Shown here: positions 1-4,680 of the stretch, piece by piece
Numbering within the stretch: the stretch's first letter is position 1
Layout: each line of letters starts with the position of its first letter
NCBI GenBank assembly: GCA_007127425.1
Contig: SKZJ01000109.1
Coordinates: 1-9,332, forward strand
Source: Wenzhouxiangella sp.
Lineage (GTDB): Bacteria; Pseudomonadota; Gammaproteobacteria; Xanthomonadales; Wenzhouxiangellaceae
Length of the DNA stretch: 9,332 bases
Direction of reading: 5' to 3'
Position numbers and translations under genes: made by a program
Notes under the pieces: model-generated
The model's database searches: none
What the model saw: only the letters and a program-made list of their open reading frames with translations
What the model was told of the DNA's origin: nothing

Positions 1-122
1 CGCAGCGCCTTGACTTCCCAGCCCATCAACGAAACACCCGCCTCGAAGCGCTCCTCGAGCTGGTACTCGAAGCGGGCGCGCTTGTTCAGGGCGATGGTCG
101 ATGAGGACTGCTTCTTGGCCAT
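1..122 (-). CDS. smpB: SmpB, tmRNA-binding protein (N-terminal part, runs off window)
   Basis: SmpB binds tmRNA and brings it to stalled ribosomes for trans-translation in the cytoplasm. The first 40 codons are visible. The protein starts [20 protein letters not shown] and continues through an EERFEAG stretch and GWEVKALR, which is the strongly conserved SmpB N-terminus (compare [20 protein letters not shown], recalled from the family). The rest, including the tail that enters the decoding centre, lies outside the window. The start is well supported: AAGGA lies 5 bases before the ATG. A TATCAT hexamer on the minus strand at 157-162 could be a -10 box, but no good -35 accompanies it. The gene is divergent from ratA, and a repeat element fills the gap. 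Confidence 0.96.
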   Translation of the reverse strand, partial: MAKKQSSSTIALNKRARFEYQLEERFEAGVSLMGWEVKAL

Positions 123-180
123 GGTTTCCTTGGGTTGAAAGTTCGCGGGCGTTGCGATGATAGCGCACTTGCGTTGGGGG

Positions 181-334
181 GAAATGTAAAACGGCAAACG
201 TGAAACGGGGGATGGGAATTGGTCGTTGTTTAGTGCCGTGGCCAACGGCGTGGCCTTGCCATTGGCCACCGTCCCGTTCAGGAAGCAAGGAGACCTCCCC
301 CATTTTACGTTTTCCGTTTTCCGTTTTTCGTCAT
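181..334. repeat. Inverted heptamer-repeat element, copy A (core hairpin plus 7-bp arrays)
   Basis: Left arm (about 181-220) is a train of degenerate 7-mers of the form TAAAACG, GCAAACG, TGAAACG. Right arm (about 301-330) is the inverse, reading GTTTTCC, GTTTTCC, GTTTTTC. Between them is a core hairpin: GTGGCCAACGGC at 238-249 and GCCATTGGCCAC at 258-269, which pair at 11 of 12 positions around an 8-base loop. The same core and the same style of arms recur at 7941-8086, so this is a dispersed element and not chance sequence. It fills most of the smpB-ratA gap and ends just before the possible ratA promoter. No transposase is encoded. Its function is unknown. Confidence 0.75.
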
Positions 335-335
335 A

Positions 336-341
336 TAGAAT
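336..341 (+). promoter_or_regulatory. Possible -10 box of ratA, leaderless arrangement
   Basis: TAGAAT matches five of six positions of TATAAT and ends 7 bases before the ratA ATG, so transcription would start at or next to the start codon. No Shine-Dalgarno sequence precedes the ATG (the bases are ACCGCGC). There is no convincing -35 box; the position is occupied by the right heptamer arm of the repeat element. This is inference from spacing alone. Confidence 0.3.
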
Positions 342-348
342 ACCGCGC

Positions 349-777
349 ATGCCCGAAGTCCACCGTTTCGCCCTCGTCCCCTATACGCCCGAACAGATGT
401 ACGAGCTGGTGCGTGATGTCGAGCGCTACCCGAAATTTCTGGACTGGGTGCAGGCGGCCGAGGTGCACGATGAGGATGAGCGCGTGCAGCTGGCCACACT
501 GGAGGTTCGGTTAGGCGGTCTTGTGCGGCGATTTACCACCCGCAATGAACTGGTGCCGGGCGAACGCCTGTCGATGAAACTGCATCGGGGGCCGTTTGAT
601 CAATTGTCCGGGCAGTGGAATTTCGTGTCGCTCGGTGGTGGCGCGAAGGTCAGCCTGGACCTGGCCTTCCGTCTGCCGGGTTCGCTTTTGCTCAAGCCCT
701 TCCAGCGCAATTTCGGGCGTATGGCAGACCGCATGGTGGACGATTTCTCGCGTCGCGCGGAGACGATCTATGACTGA
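349..777 (+). CDS. ratA: RatA family protein (SRPBCC/START fold, ubiquinone-binding Coq10-like)
   Basis: The protein has 142 residues, the usual length for RatA (about 145). RatA proteins have the START/SRPBCC helix-grip fold with a hydrophobic cavity. In E. coli RatA was reported to block 30S-50S association, and relatives such as Coq10 bind ubiquinone, so the true cellular role is debated. Visible family signatures are the N-terminal [21 protein letters not shown] (about residues 8-28), FTTRNEL (62-68), [10 protein letters not shown] (81-90) and the C-terminal amphipathic helix around [15 protein letters not shown] (124-138). I chose this ATG because it aligns with the family start; an in-frame start at 226 would add a stretch translated from the repeat element. 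rnfH overlaps its last 8 bases, so the two are likely translationally coupled. No partner antitoxin role can be inferred from sequence. Confidence 0.92.
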   Translation: MPEVHRFALVPYTPEQMYELVRDVERYPKFLDWVQAAEVHDEDERVQLATLEVRLGGLVRRFTTRNELVPGERLSMKLHRGPFDQLSGQWNFVSLGGGAKVSLDLAFRLPGSLLLKPFQRNFGRMADRMVDDFSRRAETIYD

Positions 778-1075
778 GGACCTGATCCACGTGGAAGTGG
801 CGGCAGCCTTGCCGGAGCGGCAGGTATTGATTGGCCTGGGAGTGCCCGCCGGCACCACTTTGGCCGAGGCCGTGGAAAGGTCCGCCATTGCGCGGCAATT
901 GCCCGGCTTCGAGATCGATCCGGAGCGGATGGGCATATTCGGTCGCAAACGACCGCCATCAACGCCGTTGCGAGACGGTGACCGCGTCGAGATCTATCGC
1001 CCGCTGACGGCCGACCCCAAGGAGGTCAGGCGTCAACTGGCGGAACTGGAAAAGTCGCGCCGTAAACGACGCTGA
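770..1075 (+). CDS. rnfH: RnfH/RatB family ubiquitin-like protein
   Basis: A 101-residue member of the RnfH (UPF0125, also called RatB) family, a small beta-grasp protein related to ThiS/MoaD. Its biochemical role is not settled: it is named for co-occurrence with rnf genes in some species and called RatB because it follows ratA. Family features seen are an N-terminal beta strand IHVEVAAALPERQ (6-18), the motif GIFGRKRP (55-62) and the C-terminal LRDGDRVEIYRPLTADPKEV (67-86), followed by a basic tail ending RRKRR. It has no C-terminal Gly-Gly, so it is not an obvious sulfur carrier. ATG overlaps the end of ratA (ATG at 770-772, ratA TGA at 775-777), which decides the start. An upstream in-frame extension to 596 would lie inside ratA and is rejected. 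The gene ends 9 bases from the convergent bamE stop. Confidence 0.92.
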   Translation: MTEDLIHVEVAAALPERQVLIGLGVPAGTTLAEAVERSAIARQLPGFEIDPERMGIFGRKRPPSTPLRDGDRVEIYRPLTADPKEVRRQLAELEKSRRKRR

Positions 1076-1088
1076 CCGACCCGGTCAG
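1072..1088. terminator. Hairpin spanning both convergent stop codons (rnfH/bamE)
   Basis: CTGACCG at 1072-1078 and CGGTCAG at 1082-1088 form a perfect 7-bp stem with the loop ACC. The rnfH stop TGA (1073-1075) lies in the left arm and the bamE stop (TCA on this strand, 1085-1087) in the right arm. There is no run of T after the stem in either direction, so intrinsic termination is uncertain. It may still halt or protect both transcripts. Confidence 0.35.
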
Positions 1089-1531
1089 GTGCCGGGCTCG
1101 GGGTCGAATTCCGGCTGCTGCAGGGTATCGAGATCCTGGATCGGTTGTTCATCCTGATCCTGCAAGTCATCCAGGGCCTGCTGGGCAAGATCCTCTTCAT
1201 CGAGGTAGTTGCCTTCCATGGCCATCAGGCGATTGTTCTCGAAACGCAGCGTGAGAACCCGTTTCTCGGGTTTGCCGCCACGGCGGGAATAGGTGTTCAT
1301 GTAATCCCAGCGGTCGGCGTGAAAGGGGCTGTGAACGGAAGGCGAGCCGAGCAGTACCTGTACCTGGCGCTTGGTCATGCCTTCGCTCAGTTCGCCGACA
1401 TCGTCGGCGTCGAGCACATTGCCTTGCTGAATATCCTGCTTGTAAACCAGTCCGCATCCCGACATGACGAGGGTCAGGACCGGGACGATCAGCAGGGCGG
1501 CGGTGCCCTTGATTGTGCGAGAGTATGTCAT
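1085..1531 (-). CDS. bamE: BamE (SmpA/OmlA), outer membrane assembly lipoprotein
   Basis: BamE is a small lipoprotein of the BAM complex, which inserts beta-barrel proteins into the outer membrane; it binds BamD and phosphatidylglycerol. The 148-residue precursor has a basic start (MTYSRTIKG), a hydrophobic stretch (about 11-23) and a lipobox MSGC with the lipidated cysteine at 26. The mature part carries the BamE signatures YKQDIQQGN (30-38), GMTKRQVQVLLGSP (51-64), a WDYMNTY strand (75-81) and VLTLRFENNRL (92-102). A glutamine- and acid-rich tail from about residue 110 makes it longer than E. coli BamE (113 residues). I chose ATG 1531 because it gives a normal signal peptide; an ATG at 1561 would add ten residues before it, and a frame open to 1975 would run across fur. 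No Shine-Dalgarno is close to the chosen ATG. It is divergent from fur. Confidence 0.93.
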   Translation of the reverse strand: MTYSRTIKGTAALLIVPVLTLVMSGCGLVYKQDIQQGNVLDADDVGELSEGMTKRQVQVLLGSPSVHSPFHADRWDYMNTYSRRGGKPEKRVLTLRFENNRLMAMEGNYLDEEDLAQQALDDLQDQDEQPIQDLDTLQQPEFDPEPGT

Positions 1532-1538
1532 GAACGCA

Positions 1539-1548
1539 ATGATACAAT
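1539..1548. promoter_or_regulatory. Overlapping divergent -10 boxes of bamE and fur
   Basis: On the plus strand TGATACAAT (1540-1548) is an extended -10 with hexamer TACAAT at 1543-1548, which would start fur transcription near 1555 and give a leader of about 34 bases. On the minus strand TATCAT (complement of 1539-1544) is five of six to TATAAT and ends 7 bases before the bamE ATG, which would make bamE nearly leaderless. The two hexamers share two bases, so polymerase could occupy only one at a time. Neither has a good -35 box. Confidence 0.45.
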
Positions 1549-1588
1549 ATCCGCTCTCCATGGCGAAGCGGAATGACGACGGTGGCGC

Positions 1589-2014
1589 ATGACCGAAGAA
1601 ACCAGTGAGTTGCGCAGAGCGGGGCTGAAGGTCACGCATCCGCGTCTGCAGATTTTGAGGTTGCTCGAAACGACCGAGCAAAAACACATGACCGCCGACG
1701 AGATTTATCGGGCCCTGGTCGATCAGGGCGAGGAAATCGGGTTGGCCACGGTCTATCGGGTATTGGCCCAGTTCGAGGCCGCTCACCTGGTGCGCAAGCA
1801 CATGTTCGACGGTGGCACGGGCCGCGCCCAGCAGGCCTGCTACGAGCTCGACGAGGGTGATCACGATCACATGGTCTGCGTGGAAACCGGTGAGGTGGTG
1901 GAATTCTTCGACGAGGCAATCGAGAAGCGCCAGGAAGAAATCGCCCGAGAGCACGGCTTCGAGATCGTCGATCACTCCCTGGTCATCTACGTCCGCCCAA
2001 AAAGGGATAGATGA
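1589..2014 (+). CDS. fur: Fur, ferric uptake regulator
   Basis: Fur is a dimeric metal-sensing repressor that binds AT-rich operators when loaded with Fe(II). The 141-residue protein has the N-terminal winged helix (about 1-75, with GLKVTHPRLQILRLLE and the recognition region GLATVYRVLAQFEAAHLV) and a C-terminal metal-binding dimerisation domain. By alignment with Pseudomonas aeruginosa Fur from memory, the ligands H33, E86, D93, H94, E105, E112 and H129 are present. The first His of the usual HHDH motif is Asp here (GDHDH, 90-94), and about five extra residues (around TGRAQ, 77-81) follow FDGG. Only one Cys (97) remains of the CxxC found in E. coli Fur; Pseudomonas Fur is the same. ATG 1589 matches the family start, with a weak GGTGG just upstream. 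It converges on recN. Zur is a possible alternative, but overall similarity favours Fur. Confidence 0.93.
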   Translation: MTEETSELRRAGLKVTHPRLQILRLLETTEQKHMTADEIYRALVDQGEEIGLATVYRVLAQFEAAHLVRKHMFDGGTGRAQQACYELDEGDHDHMVCVETGEVVEFFDEAIEKRQEEIAREHGFEIVDHSLVIYVRPKRDR

Positions 2015-2020
2015 AGTGGG

Positions 2021-2134
2021 AAGTGTTAGGTTTTAAGTGTTAGGTGTTAAGTGTTAAGGAACAACAAGTTGGCGCTAGAAAACATCTCCAGATCTGCCCC
2101 CTAACACCTAACACCTAACACCTAACACCTAAAT
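2021..2134. repeat. Inverted heptamer arrays between fur and recN (AAGTGTT/AGGTGTT and CTAACAC)
   Basis: The left array, 2021-2055, has five 7-mers: AAGTGTT, AGGTTTT, AAGTGTT, AGGTGTT, AAGTGTT. The right array has four exact CTAACAC units at 2101-2128 followed by decaying units (CTAAATC, CAAAATC, CCAATCC). CTAACAC is the complement of GTGTTAG, so the arrays are inverted. Positions 2026-2059 and 2099-2132 can pair over 34 bases with four differences around a 39-base loop. This lies between two convergent genes and could form a terminator-like structure, though no T-run follows. Unlike copies A and C, I see no GTGGCCAACGGC core here. Confidence 0.75.
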
Positions 2135-2182
2135 CCAAAATCCCAATCCCCCCACCTTCAGCCACCTGATACGCCTCCCCCC

Positions 2183-2238
2183 ACTTCACACTTCACACTT
2201 CACACTTAAAACTTCACACTCGTCACCCGTCACTTCAA
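2183..2238. repeat. Tandem heptamer array ACTTCAC running into the recN stop codon
   Basis: Eight consecutive 7-mers are in register: ACTTCAC three times (2183-2203), ACTTAAA, ACTTCAC, ACTCGTC, ACCCGTC and ACTTCAA (2232-2238). The last unit contains the recN stop (TCA on this strand, 2235-2237). On the recN strand the unit reads GTGAAGT. The stretch from 2135 to 2182 is pyrimidine-rich and looks like decayed repeat. No gene is visible in 2015-2234. Confidence 0.75.
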
Positions 2239-3893
2239 ACTTTCCCCAACATCTCCGAGGCATGGGCCAGGCTGGCACTGGATTCTGCGCTGCCCAGCAT
2301 GCGGGCGATTTCCTTCTTTCGGTCTTCGACGTCCAGTGACTCGATGCGGGTCGTGGTAGCGCCGTTTTCGCTGTGCTTGGTCACACTGAGTTGGTGATCG
2401 GCGCAAGCGGCCACCTGGGCCAGGTGAGTGACGCACAGGGCCTGCCCGTCACCGGCGGCCTGGCGGAGGAAGCGGCCGACGGCGTGTGCGGTTTCGCCGC
2501 CGACGCCGGCATCAACCTCGTCGAAAATACGTGTGTGCGGGCCCTGGCGATGCCCGGTGGCAATCATCAATGCCAGCGCCACGCGCGAAAGCTCACCGCC
2601 TGAAGCGACCTTGGCCAGCGGCCGCGGCGGCTGGCCGGGGTTGGCGCTGAACTCGATGGCGATTCGGTCCCGGCCGTGGGCTGTTGGCGCCGTGTCGGCG
2701 TCGGGGGTGACCTCGAACGCCAGGCTGGCCCGGTCCATGCCCAGTTCGGCAAGGCATTCGCACGCTCTCGCGGAGAGTGACTGGGCCGCTTCCTTTCGGG
2801 CCGCGCTCAGCGCATCGGCCTGCTTGCGCCAGGCTTGTTCGGCTATCTCCACCGCTTGTTCCAGCTCCCCGCGGCGTTCTCCCTGGTGTTCAAGCCGATC
2901 GAGCCGCTCACTGAGTGAGGCTGTCAGGGCGGGGAGTTCGCCGGGCTCGATCCGGTGTTTGCGCGCCAGGTCCAGGCTCTTTTCCAGTCGGCGATTGACC
3001 ACGGCCAGTCGCTCGGGATCGCCGGATTCCGCATCACCCACGCGTTCGATGACGGCAAAGGCCTCGTCGACGTTGATGCGAGCCTCTTCCAGCATGCCGG
3101 CGGCCTCGGCAAGCCGCGGCTCGAACTCGCCGACGTGGCCGAGTTCGTGGAGTGCCTGGTGCAGCAGGCCGCGGACGCTGGGGGCCTCGTCGTGGTCCAG
3201 GGCGGCACTTGATCGGCTCGCCGCAAGGCGGATGTCGTCGCTGCGTGACAAGCGTTCCTGTTCCTTCTCCAGCTCGGCGAATTCCCCCTCCAGCAGGTTG
3301 AGTTCCTCGAGTTCGCGGCACTGGAAGCGCAGCAATTCGAGTTGATCGGGGTCGCCGGCATCCTGCTCGAAGCGCTCGAGGTCCCGTCGGGCGGTTCGCC
3401 AGGCGCTGAAGGCCTCGGCAACTGCGATGACCCGGTCCTCAGCGACTTCGCCGTCGAGCAGGCCGCGCTGCGTGTCGGGCTTCTCCAACTGCTGATGTTC
3501 GTGTTGCCCATGGATCTCGACCAGCAATGCACCCAGTTTGCCGAGCTGCCCGATCGTGGCATTGCGCCCGTTGATCCATGCACGAGAGCGGCCGTCGGCC
3601 GAGATCACCCGGCGCAGGAGCAGTTCGTCATCCTCTTCCATGGCCTGTTCTTCCAGCCAGTCGCGGGCAGGTGCCATTCCCTCCAGGCTGAAGGTCGCGG
3701 CCAGTTCGGCCTGTTTGCAGCCCGGTGCGACCAGCGAGCTTTCGGCACGATCGCCCAGCAGCAGGCCGAGCGCATCGACCAGGATGGACTTGCCGGCACC
3801 GGTCTCGCCGGTGATGGCAGTGAAGCCGGGCTCGAGCTTCAGGTCGAGTTCGCTGATGATGGCGAAGTTGTGTATGGCCAGCGCGCGCAGCAT
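2235..3893 (-). CDS. recN: RecN, SMC-like DNA repair ATPase
   Basis: RecN is an SMC-related ATPase that acts early in repair of double-strand breaks with RecA, tethering DNA ends. The protein has 552 residues, matching E. coli RecN (553). From the chosen start, the N-terminal head has LRALAIHNFAII (2-13) and Walker A GETGAGKS (29-36). A long central region rich in Glu, Leu and Arg (about 150-360) forms the short coiled coil, and the C-terminal head has the ABC signature SGGELS (431-436) and Walker B ending in FDEVDAG (457-463). The C-terminal ARMLGSAESSASLAHASEML pattern is also typical. I chose the ATG at 3893 because MLRALAI aligns with the family; a GTG at 3908 would add five residues and cannot be excluded. 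I found no clear LexA box upstream, although recN is SOS-controlled in many bacteria. Divergent from grpE and convergent with fur. Confidence 0.95.
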   Translation of the reverse strand: MLRALAIHNFAIISELDLKLEPGFTAITGETGAGKSILVDALGLLLGDRAESSLVAPGCKQAELAATFSLEGMAPARDWLEEQAMEEDDELLLRRVISADGRSRAWINGRNATIGQLGKLGALLVEIHGQHEHQQLEKPDTQRGLLDGEVAEDRVIAVAEAFSAWRTARRDLERFEQDAGDPDQLELLRFQCRELEELNLLEGEFAELEKEQERLSRSDDIRLAASRSSAALDHDEAPSVRGLLHQALHELGHVGEFEPRLAEAAGMLEEARINVDEAFAVIERVGDAESGDPERLAVVNRRLEKSLDLARKHRIEPGELPALTASLSERLDRLEHQGERRGELEQAVEIAEQAWRKQADALSAARKEAAQSLSARACECLAELGMDRASLAFEVTPDADTAPTAHGRDRIAIEFSANPGQPPRPLAKVASGGELSRVALALMIATGHRQGPHTRIFDEVDAGVGGETAHAVGRFLRQAAGDGQALCVTHLAQVAACADHQLSVTKHSENGATTTRIESLDVEDRKKEIARMLGSAESSASLAHASEMLGKV

Positions 3894-3966
3894 GCAGAGT
3901 TGTGTCACTGTCCGAGGTGTTGAGGGGCCATCAAACTAGCATCAAGCCATGCAAACGGCAACGCCG

Positions 3967-3995
3967 GTTGTTTTCGCACGGGGCAAGCCCCATTG
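3967..3995 (+). promoter_or_regulatory. Candidate sigma-32 promoter of grpE
   Basis: GTTGTTT at 3967-3973, a 14-base spacer, then CCCCATTG at 3988-3995. The sigma-32 consensus is roughly CTTGAAA, 11-16 bases, CCCCATnT. The -10 part is a near match and the -35 part keeps only TTG. The expected start near 4002 leaves a leader of about 30 bases before grpE. The adjacent dnaK gene has a better match with the same spacing, which supports the call. Confidence 0.5.
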
Positions 3996-4032
3996 TTGCC
4001 CGCAGGAGCCATTACGTGGATAGAAAAGAGCA

Positions 4033-4578
4033 ATGGGTGACCAGGAACAGCCACAAACGAACGAATCCGAAATGAACGAAGAGTCGCAGCCCGCAGGCGA
4101 GGAGCAGCAGTCGGAGCGGGATGACGACCGCACGCATCAAAGCAGCGGGTCCGAAGAAGAAGTGGGCCGTCTGCGTGATGCCCTGCTGCGAACGCGCGCG
4201 GAAATGGACAACATGGAGAAGCGCGGCCGGCGCGAGCTCGACAAGGCGCGCAAGTTCCAGCTCGAGGGGCTGATGCGCGAGCTGCTGCCGGTGATCGATG
4301 CGCTCGACCAGGGTCTGGACGGTGCCGACGACAGCGAAACTGCGCACGAGGGCCTGGTGCTGACGCGCAAGCTTCTGCTCAAGGCGCTGGAGCAGTATGG
4401 CCTGGAAGTCGTCGACCCGACGGGTGAGCCGTTCGATCCCCGGTGGCACGAAGCGATGAGCATGCAGCCCAGCGAAGAGGCCGAGGCCGATACCGTGCTG
4501 ACCGTGCTGCAGAAGGGCTATCGCCTGCATGATCGCCTGTTGCGTGCCGCCCGCGTCATCGTCGCGAAGGCACCATGA
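4033..4578 (+). CDS. grpE: GrpE, nucleotide exchange factor of DnaK
   Basis: GrpE works as a dimer in the cytoplasm, releasing ADP from DnaK and acting as a heat sensor in the chaperone cycle. The 181-residue protein has a disordered acidic and Gln-rich N-terminus (1-42), a long helix for dimer coiled coil (about 43-95, with LRDALLRTRAEMDNMEKRG), and the C-terminal beta domain with the GrpE signature FDPRWHEAMSMQPS (134-147) then VLQKGYRLHDRLLRAARVIVAK (158-179). Length is close to E. coli GrpE (197), the difference lying in the disordered N-terminus. The first ATG is used; it lies after a weak purine-rich AAAAGAG. It is divergent from recN and followed by dnaK after 102 bases that contain a separate promoter, so dnaK need not depend on grpE transcription. 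hrcA is absent from its usual place. Confidence 0.96.
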   Translation: MGDQEQPQTNESEMNEESQPAGEEQQSERDDDRTHQSSGSEEEVGRLRDALLRTRAEMDNMEKRGRRELDKARKFQLEGLMRELLPVIDALDQGLDGADDSETAHEGLVLTRKLLLKALEQYGLEVVDPTGEPFDPRWHEAMSMQPSEEAEADTVLTVLQKGYRLHDRLLRAARVIVAKAP

Positions 4579-4591
4579 GCGGCCGTTGATG

Positions 4592-4620
4592 ATTGAAATG
4601 GCCGGGGCGGGGCCCCACTA
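4592..4620 (+). promoter_or_regulatory. Candidate sigma-32 promoter of dnaK
   Basis: ATTGAAA at 4592-4598 matches six of seven positions of the sigma-32 -35 (CTTGAAA). After 14 bases comes CCCCACTA at 4613-4620, close to CCCCATnT. The spacer is GC-rich. The predicted start is near 4627, giving a leader of about 55 bases with an AT-rich stretch (TTTCAATTTTTTCC) and a weak AGGA before the dnaK ATG. No CIRCE inverted repeat (TTAGCACTC) is present, in keeping with the missing hrcA. Confidence 0.7.
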
Positions 4621-4680
4621 AACGGCTAGAGCTAATTTCAATTTTTTCCAAATTCAAAACGGAATCAGGATTTCAAGACC

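Noticed and set aside
1532..1560. Fur box for fur autoregulation
   Set aside because: Only a short AATGATA resemblance is present; it does not approach the 19-bp consensus and overlaps the -10 boxes.
2021..2238. CRISPR-like repeat arrays
   Set aside because: Units are 7 bases, contiguous and without spacers, and no cas gene is present; these are tandem short repeats.
2428..3345. A 305-codon plus-strand frame inside recN
   Set aside because: It is a Ser/Ala/Arg-rich shadow of recN with no motif; recN is certain on the other strand.
3894..3965. LexA (SOS) box upstream of recN
   Set aside because: No CTG-10 bases-CAG nor a convincing Xanthomonas-type site could be found by eye.
4579..4680. 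CIRCE operator before dnaK
   Set aside because: The inverted repeat TTAGCACTC/GAGTGCTAA is absent; a sigma-32 promoter explains the region better.
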